A stretch of 64,000 nucleotides of DNA from Bermanella sp. WJH001 (lineage in GTDB: Bacteria; Pseudomonadota; Gammaproteobacteria; Pseudomonadales; Oceanobacteraceae): assembly GCF_030070105.1 (NCBI RefSeq), contig NZ_JASJOO010000002.1, positions 1,604,090-1,668,089 on the forward strand, read 5' to 3'. Below are positions 17,787 through 27,269 of the stretch, piece by piece. A model generated the notes under the pieces. It saw only the letters and a list, made by a program, of their open reading frames with translations. It did no database searches and was not told the origin of the DNA. Position 1 is the first letter of the stretch. Every line of letters begins with the position of its first letter. Position numbers and translations under genes: made by a program.

Positions 17787-18227
17787 CTACCATGATTTAT
17801 AAGGTAGAAACTTGCCATTTAAGGTTAATATTACACGATCACCTTTCGGATCTTCTTGTTTATCAACATCCATTGAGAAGTCGATGGCACTCATGATGCC
17901 ATCGCCAAATTTTTCTTGGATCACTTCTTTCAATGTTTCACCATAAACACCCACCACTTCATATAAACGGTAAATAAGTGGGTCGGTCGGTACAGCTTGA
18001 TCCCATATTTTAGTTGGAAAGGCCATAAGCGCTTCTGCCACATCGCTCCCCAAACCCAAATACTCACTTATCGCCAATGCTTTTTCTTTTGGCGCACTAT
18101 TCATGCCTAAGCAAGCGGATGTCAGCCAGACTGGGGAGATACCCAAATCTGTGCCTATTTTCTCCCACGTTAGCGATTGCTCTTTTTTCGCAAGGATAAT
18201 GGCTTCTGTCATTTCTACTTTATTCAT
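17787..18227 (-). CDS. cynS: Cyanate hydratase (cyanase)
   Basis: The 146-residue protein decomposes cyanate with bicarbonate to ammonia and CO2. The catalytic triad of the family, Arg-Glu-Ser, is present at Arg87 and Glu90 (IYRLYEVVGVYGE) and Ser113 (GIMSAIDFSM), offset by nine from the E. coli enzyme. The N-terminal helix-turn-helix-like domain is also intact. The ATG at 18227 follows GGAG by 8 bases; a TTG one codon earlier is not needed. It lies 29 bases after the transporter gene, so both are probably on one transcript giving cyanate or nitrite use as nitrogen source. Confidence 0.95.
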   Translation of the reverse strand: MNKVEMTEAIILAKKEQSLTWEKIGTDLGISPVWLTSACLGMNSAPKEKALAISEYLGLGSDVAEALMAFPTKIWDQAVPTDPLIYRLYEVVGVYGETLKEVIQEKFGDGIMSAIDFSMDVDKQEDPKGDRVILTLNGKFLPYKSW

Positions 18228-18256
18228 CAATACTACTCCAATTTATTAAGTGGTGA

Positions 18257-19069
18257 TTAAGCCAATTTACGTTCAGGACTAGTTCTTACATGTGTGTAGT
18301 ACAAAGGTAAACCAACTAAGAATAAACCACCAGCAAGGTTACCTAGAACCGTTGGGATTTCATTCCACAATAAATAATCCGAAATAGTGAACTCACCACC
18401 CATGATCATAGAAAATGGGAAAAGAAACATGTTAACAATAGAGTGTTCAAAACCCATGAAGAAGAACAACATCACAGGCATCCACATTGCCGCAATTTTT
18501 GCACCCGCAGAGGTTGAAATCATTGCACCCACCACACCCATTGAAACCATCCAGTTACAAAGCATGCCGCGAATAAAAATAGTAAACCAACCCGCAACAC
18601 CGTGCTCTTGGTAACCTAATGTACGCGACTCACCGATTGATGCGACTTTAGCAGCAAGCGCACCGCCATCAGTGTTGTAACCATAGGTTAAAATAAACGA
18701 TACAAAGAATGCCGTGGTCATGGCGCCCGCAAAGTTACCTAAAAAAACGATGCCCCAGTTTCTTAATATTTGTGATGGCGTAATACCTGGTCGTTTATCT
18801 AACCAAGCCAATGGCACTAATGTGAAAACACCGGTTAACAAATCAAACTTCATTAAATAAAGCATGATAAAACCAACTGGGAATAAACACGCGCCAAGAA
18901 TAGGCGAGCCCGATTTCATTGCTACTGTTATTGCAAATACAGCCGCTAAGCCTAAGATTGCACCGGCCATAAAGGCACGAATAAACGTGTCCTTTGTGGA
19001 CATGTAACATTTAGACTCTCCGGCATCCACCATTTTGGTGACAAATTCACTTGGTTCAATATAAGCCAT
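18257..19069 (-). CDS. Formate/nitrite transporter (FNT) family channel, NirC-like
   Basis: This 270-residue inner-membrane protein has six predicted helices with the FNT hallmarks: FMAGAILGLAAVF in helix 1, FDLLTGVFTLVP in the Omega-loop region, NWGIVFLGNFAGA, RGMLCNWMVSMG and FMGFEHSIVNMF (conserved His). FNT channels carry formate, nitrite or hydrosulfide. Linkage to cyanase suggests nitrite, or possibly cyanate itself, as substrate (inference). AGGATT lies upstream of the ATG. It is the first gene of the transporter-cyanase-kinase group, whose promoter must lie in 19070-19365. Confidence 0.9.
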   Translation of the reverse strand: MAYIEPSEFVTKMVDAGESKCYMSTKDTFIRAFMAGAILGLAAVFAITVAMKSGSPILGACLFPVGFIMLYLMKFDLLTGVFTLVPLAWLDKRPGITPSQILRNWGIVFLGNFAGAMTTAFFVSFILTYGYNTDGGALAAKVASIGESRTLGYQEHGVAGWFTIFIRGMLCNWMVSMGVVGAMISTSAGAKIAAMWMPVMLFFFMGFEHSIVNMFLFPFSMIMGGEFTISDYLLWNEIPTVLGNLAGGLFLVGLPLYYTHVRTSPERKLA

Positions 19070-19365
19070 AGTTCAATCCTACTTCTCATTTAGTTTAGGG
19101 GTTTACCCATTTTTGCAAGGAGGATGCCAATTTATAAATCATCAATAAATACTGATAAAACCTAGGGTTTTTCTTTTTATTTTTAAAAAGTAATAGAAAA
19201 CTATCTATGTTGATGCATGATTTAAGATCGAGTCGCACTAAAAAATGGCAAAAAGACAATCTATTTAGATGCGCAGCAATATAAAAAATCGCCAAGGGAG
19301 AGTAGGGATTATGAAGTTAAGATTAGAATAGAAGCACTAGTAAAAAAATTTTGCTCTAAACAAAA

Positions 19366-20545
19366 TTAATGCTGAGATATTGATAAGTATTTTTCAAGCA
19401 TCGCTTTTAAACTATCTTGCTTGAGAGGCTTGGTTAAATAGTCATTCATACCTGAATGTTCTGCCCGGTCTAAGTCTTCTTTTAAGGCATTGGCGGATAA
19501 ACCACAGATAATCACATCGACCATGCCCTTCTCACGTAAAGTTTTTGTTGCGGTATAACCATCCATTTTAGGCATTTGTACATCCATAAAAACCATGTCA
19601 TATTGGTTATTTTCAACCGCTTCTACAGCCTGCAAGCCATCTTCTGCTATATCAAATGTAACACCTAAACTTTCAAGCATATCCCCTGCAACCACTTGAT
19701 TAATTTGATTATCCTCTACTAATAAAACATGACCAGATAAGGTTTGCGAGGCTCTTTCTTGTTTTTCATGTATATGATGTTCAGAGTCATCTGATGTGAA
19801 AAATTGCTCAAGGAATTGTAAATATTGCTTCGGCGAAAACGGATGCTGATAAATTTCAATATTACCGATTTCTTTTAACTTCGCTTTTTCTTCGTCTTCA
19901 TTTGAATTAATGATACAAAAAAGCTTCACCCCTGAATCTATGCATCGAGCCAAGGTTGCAGGGTCTAACGTATTAGCCCCTTCAAAAATAATATACTTAT
20001 GTTCTGGTAAGGCACCTATAAAGCTTATGTCTTGATTATAGGTACCTAAATTTTCGACATTTAAATGTAAGTTTTCTAGTACATATTTAATGGCAGATGG
20101 CTTGCCATTTCGGCCTATAAAGTGAATCAGGGGTATAGGTTGCTCTACTGGTTGTAGCAGAGCGTCATCACTGTCCTGCTCACATTTGATACTCGCATAC
20201 ACTTGAGTGCCAACACCAACGTTTGATTCCACCCTAATATCACCGTCCATGAGTTTTATCAGTTGTTTTACGATTGTGAGTCCGAGGCCTGTGCCCCCGT
20301 ATTTACGGCTAATAGAGCCGTCTGCTTGAGTAAATGATTCAAAGATAGACTCAACCTGCTGTTCAGTCATACCTATGCCGGTATCATGCACCCCAAACAA
20401 AAAGATGCCACTAACATAATCAAACTTAATGGCAATACTCCCCTCATCTGTAAATTTAATGGAGTTGCTACACAGATTTAATAGAATTTGGCTGATTCTT
20501 AAAGGATCCCCTTTTAACTTTTTAGGCACTGATGGGGTAATCTGA
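19366..20545 (-). pseudogene. Remnant of a hybrid histidine kinase (ATPase, degenerate receiver, receiver)
   Basis: The frame encodes the back half of a hybrid sensor kinase. It begins abruptly inside the HATPase domain (VPKKLKGDPLRISQILLNL, then DTGIGM and GGTGLGLTIV), continues through a degenerate receiver-like region and ends with an intact receiver domain (VLLVEDNQIN, phospho-acceptor Asp in MVFMDVQMPKMDGYTA, Lys in LTKPLK). There is no sensor, no HisKA domain, no phospho-His and no proper start: the frame's first Met lies inside the GST gene in another frame. It directly abuts a truncated GST gene, so a deletion has fused two unrelated genes. Expression as a free receiver protein is conceivable but unsupported. 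Confidence 0.8.
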
Positions 20546-21073
20546 CAAATCAAAGCCTCCTTCGTGGGCCACATGGGTGTACGCAAATAAACTGATATCT
20601 GCTATCGAGTATTGACCATCAACAAAAAAATTTGTGCTTGATAGATGTTGATTCATGACACTTAACGCATGGTGACCACCGGTTTGTTTACCGTGATATT
20701 CCGCTTCTCGCGCTTTAGGTAAACCCAAGTACTTATTAATATAACGAGCGGTCGCAATGTATGGCTCATGGCTGTACTGCTCAAAAAACTGCCATTGCAG
20801 TACCCTAGCCTGCAAAAAAGAATCACTGGGAAACAAGTCTGAATTTTGGGATAAAAAATATAAGATGGCATTTGATTCCCATAAATACTCCCCGTTACCT
20901 AAATCTAAAGCTGGGATACGCGCATTGGGGTTCATTTTTTTAAAGGCTGGTGCGTGGGTTTCTTTATTTAAAATATCCACGTGAATCCATTCGTGCGCAA
21001 TCCCTAAGTGCTCAAGAACCAATTTGATCTTGTAGCAGTTACCCGACAACATGTCCCCATACACTTTATACAT
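20522..21073 (-). CDS. Glutathione S-transferase, C-terminally truncated
   Basis: The 183-residue frame has the thioredoxin-like N-terminal GST domain (MYKVYGDMLSGNCYKIKLVL; cis-Pro and substrate loop in NARIPALDL, then LWESNAILYFL) and most of the all-helical C-terminal domain (FFVDGQYSIADISLFAYTHVA). It ends early after FDLSDYP, where homologous proteins normally continue for another 20-30 residues. The stop lies at a junction with a histidine kinase remnant. The lost part is the final helix, so the protein may be unstable or inactive. It probably has its own promoter, because the trpG terminator lies between them. Confidence 0.75.
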   Translation of the reverse strand: MYKVYGDMLSGNCYKIKLVLEHLGIAHEWIHVDILNKETHAPAFKKMNPNARIPALDLGNGEYLWESNAILYFLSQNSDLFPSDSFLQARVLQWQFFEQYSHEPYIATARYINKYLGLPKAREAEYHGKQTGGHHALSVMNQHLSSTNFFVDGQYSIADISLFAYTHVAHEGGFDLSDYPISA

Positions 21074-21134
21074 AAGTCATCCTTTTAATGTGCTGCAACG
21101 CTCAAGCAAAATTTAGCAATATTTTTATCTAATG

Positions 21135-21175
21135 AAAAACAAAAAAGCCACCTTTGGTTTCCCAAAGATGGCTTT
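21135..21175 (-). terminator. Terminator of the trpE-channel-trpG operon
   Basis: On the minus strand AAAGCCA-T-CTTTGG, loop GAAA, CCAAAG-G-TGGCTTT followed by TTTTTGTTTTT. The stem has one mismatch. It lies 22 bases past the trpG stop. Confidence 0.85.
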
Positions 21176-21196
21176 AATTATGAGCCTTAAAAATAA

Positions 21197-21781
21197 TTAA
21201 ATTTTCATTTTTAGAAAGTTCGCAAATAGGTCATGGCCATGTTGAGTCAAGATGGACTCAGGGTGAAATTGTACACCCTGTATGGCTAACGTTTTATGCT
21301 GCACCCCCATGATCTCTTCAATGCTGCCATCTTCGTTTTGTGTCCAAGCAGTCACTTCTAAGCAATCGGGCAAACTTTCTTTTTCAATCACCAAAGAATG
21401 GTATCGCGTGGCTGTAAACGGGTTATTTAAGTTCGCAAACACGCCTTTGTCTTCATGGTAAACCTCACTGGTTTTACCATGCATCACTTGACCTGCTCGC
21501 ACGATTTTTCCGCCAAATGCTTGGCCTATACTTTGATGCCCCAAACACACACCTAAAATTGGCAGCTTACCAGCAAAGTGTTTAATGGCCGCCACTGATA
21601 CACCCGCTTCATTTGGGGTACATGGCCCAGGGCTAATCACTAGATGGTCAGGGTTAAGTGCTTCGATTTCTTCAATGGTGATTTCATCGTTACGAAATAC
21701 TTTTACATCCGCACCCAGTTCACCAAAATACTGGACCACGTTATAGGTAAAGGAATCGTAATTATCGATCATTAATAACAT
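21197..21781 (-). CDS. trpG: Anthranilate synthase component II, glutamine amidotransferase
   Basis: The 194-residue amidotransferase supplies ammonia from glutamine to TrpE. The triad is visible: Cys79 in GVCLGHQ and the His and Glu in [10 protein letters not shown]. The oxyanion motif [11 protein letters not shown] is also present. It may double as PabA for folate synthesis, as single TrpG/PabA proteins often do. The start ATG overlaps the stop of the ion-channel gene by one base (TAATG). The operon ends with a clear terminator. Confidence 0.95.
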   Translation of the reverse strand: MLLMIDNYDSFTYNVVQYFGELGADVKVFRNDEITIEEIEALNPDHLVISPGPCTPNEAGVSVAAIKHFAGKLPILGVCLGHQSIGQAFGGKIVRAGQVMHGKTSEVYHEDKGVFANLNNPFTATRYHSLVIEKESLPDCLEVTAWTQNEDGSIEEIMGVQHKTLAIQGVQFHPESILTQHGHDLFANFLKMKI

Positions 21782-22599
21782 TAGGATTGTCCTTTGTTAG
21801 TATCATCACTGGCCAGTTTTGAGATCATGGCTTTGAGTGATTGAATTTCTTCATGTAATTGCGCCATGCTCGGCTCAGTAGAATGAGCGGCTTCTTCTAT
21901 GGCGTTTTCTTTCTCGATGACACTCACCACAATACCAATGACCATGTTCAAGAAAGCAAATGCAGTTAAGAAAATAAAACTTAAATAATATATCCAGCTA
22001 AAGCCATAAACCGTCATGGTTTCATACATGACATCGGTCCAGTCTTCAAACGTCATGACCCTAAACAGGGTTAACAACGAAATTGAAATGTCGCCCCATA
22101 ATTCAGGATTAATAGAGGCAAACATAGTGGCACCTATGGCCGCGTATATGTAAAAAATAATAAACATCAGCAACATCACATACCCTAATTGCGGTAATGC
22201 TTTTAACAAAGAGTTAAGCAGTACTCGCAATTCAGGAATGATCGATACCATACGTAGAACACGGAATATACGCAGTAAACGTCCAATAAAGGCCATTTCA
22301 CTTTCATCTACCGGAACTAAACTGGCAATCACAATCACTGTGTCAAATATATTCCAGCCACTTTTAAAGAAGTTACGTTTTTGTTCTTCACCAACAAAAC
22401 GAACCAACAGCTCGATTAAAAAAATCACCGTAATAAAGTAGTCAAGCCAAGCAACCGCCGTTAAGACAGAAGGTGGTAGGTCATAGGTTTTTGCCCCCAC
22501 CACAATGGCTGAAAACAAGATCACACCCACGACAAATAACTCAAAGCCTTTGTTACTGCGCAGTGCTAAAAAACGCTGCTGAAGACTGTTTGTATTCAT
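21781..22599 (-). CDS. Single-domain voltage-gated cation channel (BacNav-like)
   Basis: The 272-residue protein has the six-helix plan of bacterial sodium channels. S1-S3 lie at about residues 20-97. S4 carries arginines at 107, 110, 113 and 116 ([13 protein letters not shown]), the pore loop is near 175-190, and S6 ends in [16 protein letters not shown]-terminal acidic/coiled-coil tail (about 230-265) should hold the tetramer together. The selectivity filter reads TFEDWTD (183-189), with three acidic residues rather than the TLESW-type filter of sodium channels, so calcium permeation is possible (inference). It sits between trpE (2-base gap) and trpG (1-base overlap), hence is co-transcribed with tryptophan genes. 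Confidence 0.85.
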   Translation of the reverse strand: MNTNSLQQRFLALRSNKGFELFVVGVILFSAIVVGAKTYDLPPSVLTAVAWLDYFITVIFLIELLVRFVGEEQKRNFFKSGWNIFDTVIVIASLVPVDESEMAFIGRLLRIFRVLRMVSIIPELRVLLNSLLKALPQLGYVMLLMFIIFYIYAAIGATMFASINPELWGDISISLLTLFRVMTFEDWTDVMYETMTVYGFSWIYYLSFIFLTAFAFLNMVIGIVVSVIEKENAIEEAAHSTEPSMAQLHEEIQSLKAMISKLASDDTNKGQS

Positions 22600-22601
22600 T
22601 G

Positions 22602-24086
22602 TTAGTTATCCAACCCCGATTCTGCCATGGCCACGGCTTTAAATACCGCCCGTGCTTTGTTCATTGTTTCTTTCCATTCAAGGCGAGGCACGCTATCGGC
22701 AACCACACCGGCTCCGGCCTGCACATAAATCTTTTTGTTTTTAATAACGGCGGTGCGAATCGCAATGGCGGTATCCATGTTACCGTTCCAACCTAAATAA
22801 CCCACGGCTCCACCGTAAACACCGCGTTTAACCGGTTCAAATTCGTCAATGATTTCCATGGCACGAATTTTAGGGGCACCACTTAAGGTACCAGCCGGAT
22901 GAGCCGCTTTTAATACATCCATTGAGGTAATACCTGGCTTGGCTTGGCCTTCAACGTTGCTCACGATGTGCATCACATGGGAATAACGCTCAACCACCAT
23001 TTGATCGCTGACTTTAACTTGCCCCATGTTGCTCACACGACCCACGTCATTACGACCTAAATCAATTAACATTAAATGTTCGGCGATTTCTTTTGGATCG
23101 CTCAGTAGCTCTTTTTCTAACGCTAAATCTTGCTCAGGGGTTTCACCACGATAACGGGTACCGGCAATGGGGCGTACCGTAATATTGCCATCTTCAAAAC
23201 GGGCTAAAATTTCTGGGCTAGACCCCACCACATGATGATCGCCACAATCCATAAAATACATGTATGGGCTTGGGTTTAATGTGCGTAATGCGCGATATAA
23301 ATTTAACGGATGGCCATGAAAATCCACACTTAAACGCTGGCTAATCACGCATTGCATGATATCACCCGCCAGCACGTACTCTTTGATTTTATCCACAGAG
23401 TCCATAAAGGCTTGTTCGCCATAACCAGAAACAAAGTCGTCTTCTTTAACTTCCCGAGGCTGTATTAATGGCTGGCCAATTTGTCCTTGGTAAGCGCGAC
23501 GGATTTGTCCGCGCATAATGGTAATACGACGTTTGGCTTTCTCTAAGCCTTGTTCATCAGCAGGGTTCGCCAATACGATAAAAAATAATTTACCACTTAG
23601 GTTATCAAACACCATGACTTCTTCAGATTGCATCAGCAAGATATCTGGGTTGCCAATATCGTCTTCTGGGGTAGATTCGGCTAGACGTTTTTCAACGTAA
23701 CGCACCACGTCATAACCAAAATAACCCACCAAACCCCCATCAAATTTTGGCAGCCCGTCAACGGGTGCAATTTTAAACTGAGCTTGATAGTTGGCAATAA
23801 AGTCCAGTGGGTCGTCCACATCGTGTTCTTCGATGATCTGATCGTGCTCAAGTATTTGCACTTTTTTAGCAAACACTTTTAATACCCGTTTGCAGGGCAT
23901 GCCGATCATGCTGTAACGACCCCACTTCTCACCCCCTTGAACGGATTCAAGCAAGTATGAATAAGGGCCTTGAGCGACTTTTAGGTAAGTACTTAGCGGG
24001 GTATCTAGGTCCGCTAATATTTCTTGGAAAACCGGTATACGATTGAAACCTTGCTCAGTTAACTGTGTGTACAATTCTGGCGTCAT
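22602..24086 (-). CDS. trpE: Anthranilate synthase component I
   Basis: The 494-residue protein makes anthranilate from chorismate. The N-terminal LLES motif ([18 protein letters not shown]), which forms the allosteric tryptophan site, is present, so feedback inhibition is expected. The catalytic core shows [43 protein letters not shown] and [20 protein letters not shown]. Length is typical. First gene of a trpE-channel-trpG operon; no leader peptide with tandem Trp codons was found upstream. Confidence 0.96.
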   Translation of the reverse strand: MTPELYTQLTEQGFNRIPVFQEILADLDTPLSTYLKVAQGPYSYLLESVQGGEKWGRYSMIGMPCKRVLKVFAKKVQILEHDQIIEEHDVDDPLDFIANYQAQFKIAPVDGLPKFDGGLVGYFGYDVVRYVEKRLAESTPEDDIGNPDILLMQSEEVMVFDNLSGKLFFIVLANPADEQGLEKAKRRITIMRGQIRRAYQGQIGQPLIQPREVKEDDFVSGYGEQAFMDSVDKIKEYVLAGDIMQCVISQRLSVDFHGHPLNLYRALRTLNPSPYMYFMDCGDHHVVGSSPEILARFEDGNITVRPIAGTRYRGETPEQDLALEKELLSDPKEIAEHLMLIDLGRNDVGRVSNMGQVKVSDQMVVERYSHVMHIVSNVEGQAKPGITSMDVLKAAHPAGTLSGAPKIRAMEIIDEFEPVKRGVYGGAVGYLGWNGNMDTAIAIRTAVIKNKKIYVQAGAGVVADSVPRLEWKETMNKARAVFKAVAMAESGLDN

Positions 24087-24357
24087 GGATCTTGATCCTA
24101 ATACGAAAATACAAATAAATAGGTAGTTATGGGGCAGGCAGGACGCTGAGACTTCGAGGCAGACAGGAGCTCGCGCGCCCTGCTATAGCCATCGCTTGGC
24201 AAGAAGGCCAATATTCAATCGGTTAGGGAAAAGGAGTACGCTCACCCTGATATTCCTAGACATAATAAAGAAGGCGCTACTATAGCAGCCAACCTGCAAG
24301 GCTAAAAGTCTGAAATGCCAAATTGAGCTATATTTAACCTATACGGGAGGGCAGCTT

Positions 24358-24780
24358 ATGTATGCACACGGGCATTATGATTTGTGGTTAGATAACCATG
24401 TGGTCTTGGCTCGGATCAAAGGGCAGTGGAATGAGGATATGGCGAAACAATTTAGTCAGGCACTCAAGGACATATCTGCCCCTCTCACTCAAGGCGCTTG
24501 GGCCCATATTGTGTATTTGGACGACTGGGAACTGGGCACACCGGATATTGAGCCCGTGATTAAAGACCTGGCCATTTGGGCCATTCAGCACGGTCTTAAA
24601 CGTTCCGCGCAAGTATATAGCCCGAACATGCTTAAACAGTATCAAATGGATCGCATGGTGCAACAAGCCGCAGGGGAATTTGAGCGGCGTATTTTCTCAG
24701 AAGAAGAGCACGCGTTTAGCTGGTTAAAAGATGAAGGTTTTAGTGTTAAACGCGAACATCTACTCCCAATCAGTGCCTAA
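24358..24780 (+). CDS. Small soluble protein of unknown function (SpoIIAA/STAS-like size)
   Basis: The 140-residue protein has no signal peptide or membrane helix. Its pattern (a beta hairpin at the N-terminus with LWLDNHVVLARIKG, a helix EDMAKQFSQALKDI, a strand WAHIVYLDDWE, then helices) is reminiscent of STAS/SpoIIAA-like folds, but this is only a fold-level guess. A GGGAGG ribosome site precedes the ATG. It is divergent from trpE and is followed 15 bases later by a DUF2970 gene, with which it is probably co-transcribed. Confidence 0.5.
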   Translation: MYAHGHYDLWLDNHVVLARIKGQWNEDMAKQFSQALKDISAPLTQGAWAHIVYLDDWELGTPDIEPVIKDLAIWAIQHGLKRSAQVYSPNMLKQYQMDRMVQQAAGEFERRIFSEEEHAFSWLKDEGFSVKREHLLPISA

Positions 24781-24795
24781 TAAAAAGGTGGCGCG

Positions 24796-25005
24796 ATGAA
24801 CAATAAAAATAAAGTAGGCTTTTTCACCGCATTGCTCAGTATCATGGCCGCCGCGTTTGGCGTACAAAAACGTCAGAACATGGAGCGTGATCTTAAGGCC
24901 ACCAACCCCATGATTTATGTCATTGCTGCCATTGCCTTTGTCCTGATATTCATCGGCGCCATCATTATGGTTGTCAGCTTGGTGGTACCAAGCAATTTAC
25001 AATAA
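24796..25005 (+). CDS. DUF2970 family small membrane protein
   Basis: The 69-residue protein has a short polar N-terminus, the family-typical LLSIMAAAFGVQKRQNMERD segment and one strong C-terminal membrane helix (about 38-64). DUF2970 proteins are small single-helix inner-membrane proteins of unknown role. AAAGGTGG precedes the ATG. Confidence 0.8.
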   Translation: MNNKNKVGFFTALLSIMAAAFGVQKRQNMERDLKATNPMIYVIAAIAFVLIFIGAIIMVVSLVVPSNLQ

Positions 25006-25010
25006 TTCTG

Positions 25011-27269
25011 TTACGCACCTGCTGCACTAAGCTTAACCTTTTTTTGGCGAAGCTCTTTCACTAATTCACTGACCCTTGGATTGACGCCCTGAGGATATTT
25101 GCACACGCCGTTGGGGAAAACCTGCTCTAGCTGAACTTGATAGGGTTTCATAAAACGATCACCATACATTCCCGATGCAATCGCACGCGCGACGGGTTGT
25201 TTTTCACAGTATAAGGTGTCGGAATACAAGCTCTCACCAGCCATATACCGAGACTGAGTATAATGCGGGAAACGTTGCTGGCATGGCCCAGGAACTTTTT
25301 GATTCCACAAACCATCCCAAGTGCCCGCACTGTCATCAATAATATTATTATCCTTGTCATAACAGCGATCACTGGCCCCCGCGGGTCGATTTTGCACAAG
25401 GGATAAATCAGGGTTTGCTTTTATATTAAATAACCATTGGTCCAACACCCGCAACGCATCATCAATTGGCAAGCTACGAATCAGTTCTTTACGAGATAGA
25501 CTGTCATCTTTTTCCATCATCCAAATTAATTGATGCTCGCTACTGCCTGATGCGTATTCGATGCGCTTACGTGCGGTAAATGAAGCCACTGAATGATGCA
25601 TATCTAATTTATGGTCGAGATAATGGCGCAAATCTATAATGGGAATGTCCGCCACACCTAAAAACACCAAGCCCGCATCATAAGCCGCCTTTGCAGCTGC
25701 GGCATCACCCTGGGTTCTTTTTGCTTTTGCGATGCGTCCATCATGGGTCATATTATGCTGCGACCAAAGCGTTAAACGACTTAACGATGTATCACCACTG
25801 ATATGCCAAAAACGATCGTTTTCCATGTCTGGTAAAGCCTTCCAACCACCCACCTTTTGGTTAAGCTGGACAAACTCATCAATGCTTAATTCTCCATTGC
25901 GCAATGATAACAAGCCATACTGAACGCCATCATTCCCCCAGAATCGACGACCATATCCGTTGGCATCGGTACCATAAACACGATGTAAGTCCCCCCAATG
26001 ACTCCAGTCAAACTGCTTAAAGGTGGGTTCTGAAACTTCATGGTAGTCTGCAAAAAATTTCGGATTGTTTATTAAGTGTGAAGGGCCCCGCCAACCATTA
26101 GTGCACTCACTAGCACCTGTTGGCATTTTACTAAAATCACCATTAAGCATGGCGGCAATACCTTGTAAATTGCCATACTTATTTTTATAACCTTGTAAGG
26201 CTAGGCTGCCTTGCACAGCGGTGCGCAACGGCCAATTTTGCCACTGCTCGTTTTGGCTAACCTCATCAAAATAATATTCTAACAACTCACAATCAAGGGC
26301 GTAGGTAACTTGCGTCACCATGTCTGGATATGAATATAACGGAATCGCGCCATCTATAATGCCAGGATGATTTTGCGCCAATAAATATTGCTGAATGGCA
26401 CCACCAGAACCACCAACCCCAATAGTGTATAAGGGCTTGCCATAACGGCTCTCAAACTGACGCTTAACTCTTAACGCTGTATCTTCACTTAACCAAATAT
26501 CATAGTGATTACTGGTTTGTGTGCCGGTACTAAACGCCACAGCATACCCTTGCTGTAACTGCTTTTCATGTTCATACAATAACTTATCAATATTCACATT
26601 GCCTTGCTTACGCCCAACACCCACTCCCCCTTTAAAGCGATACAATAATTTTTGATTCCATTTACTGCTGTTAAACGCCTCTGGCAAATCTTGTTTATTA
26701 ACGGGCACCGCCAGTACATAAATAAATCGATTAATGGTTCCGGTTTCGATGCGAATAATTTGTTGAGTTTCTTGTTTTAACGCCAATAAGTCATCAACTT
26801 TAATAAAGCCGTGATCATGCACATCTTTAACATAATATTGAATACGCGTTGGTAGGCGACAGTCTTTGCTATAACCAATAATCTCTTTGGTTTTCTTTTG
26901 TTTTTCATTAACGCGATAGACAGCAATCCCATGTTTTTCTTGATTGTCTACTAGCGGCTGCCCCAAGTTACTATGCTCAGTATCACAAATAAAAGGGTAT
27001 TGATTAGCGCCCGCAAACAGTGGCTCAACAGGACCTGATGCATCAAGTGGAATGGGAAATGGAAAGGTTTCATTTGGGCGATCAATGAGTCTAGGGTGCA
27101 AACCGGTGTAACTTTTTAGATTTTTTTCCACCGTAAAGTTATCCGGTGTGTTTAAAACCAGTAAACCACTGGTTTTAGGTAGAAAACGCTGCTCAAGGCG
27201 GTCATAGAAGACACCTAAACTTGTGGTGCATATCAATATAACGGCAAGTACTATCAGAGCTGTTTTCAT
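25011..27269 (-). CDS. Large secreted or membrane-anchored DUF6351-type protein, probable alpha/beta hydrolase
   Basis: The 752-residue protein starts with a hydrophobic segment (residues 3-20) that is either a signal peptide or an anchor. A nucleophile-elbow-like sequence, GVGGSGGAIQQYLLAQ, near residue 285 suggests a serine hydrolase of the tannase or polyester-depolymerase kind. Conserved-looking Cys residues (CDTEH, SKDCRLP, ALDCELLEYYF, ASECTNGW, CYDKDNN, CQQRFPHY, CKYPQG) fit disulfides in the periplasm or outside. I think it belongs to the DUF6351 family, whose function is not established. GGAAGG precedes the ATG. Its stop lies 5 bases from that of the convergent DUF2970 gene. Confidence 0.6.
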   Translation of the reverse strand: MKTALIVLAVILICTTSLGVFYDRLEQRFLPKTSGLLVLNTPDNFTVEKNLKSYTGLHPRLIDRPNETFPFPIPLDASGPVEPLFAGANQYPFICDTEHSNLGQPLVDNQEKHGIAVYRVNEKQKKTKEIIGYSKDCRLPTRIQYYVKDVHDHGFIKVDDLLALKQETQQIIRIETGTINRFIYVLAVPVNKQDLPEAFNSSKWNQKLLYRFKGGVGVGRKQGNVNIDKLLYEHEKQLQQGYAVAFSTGTQTSNHYDIWLSEDTALRVKRQFESRYGKPLYTIGVGGSGGAIQQYLLAQNHPGIIDGAIPLYSYPDMVTQVTYALDCELLEYYFDEVSQNEQWQNWPLRTAVQGSLALQGYKNKYGNLQGIAAMLNGDFSKMPTGASECTNGWRGPSHLINNPKFFADYHEVSEPTFKQFDWSHWGDLHRVYGTDANGYGRRFWGNDGVQYGLLSLRNGELSIDEFVQLNQKVGGWKALPDMENDRFWHISGDTSLSRLTLWSQHNMTHDGRIAKAKRTQGDAAAAKAAYDAGLVFLGVADIPIIDLRHYLDHKLDMHHSVASFTARKRIEYASGSSEHQLIWMMEKDDSLSRKELIRSLPIDDALRVLDQWLFNIKANPDLSLVQNRPAGASDRCYDKDNNIIDDSAGTWDGLWNQKVPGPCQQRFPHYTQSRYMAGESLYSDTLYCEKQPVARAIASGMYGDRFMKPYQVQLEQVFPNGVCKYPQGVNPRVSELVKELRQKKVKLSAAGA

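Noticed and set aside
19095..19295. 66-codon frame upstream of the FNT transporter
   Set aside because: AT-rich sequence with no ribosome site and no recognisable protein; more likely promoter DNA.
20546..20586. ATG at 20586 as genuine start of a short kinase protein
   Set aside because: It lies inside the GST coding sequence in another frame, has no kinase-like sequence before the junction and no ribosome site of its own.
24087..24357. Tryptophan attenuator upstream of trpE
   Set aside because: On the trpE strand there is no short ORF with adjacent Trp codons and no terminator hairpin with a T-run.
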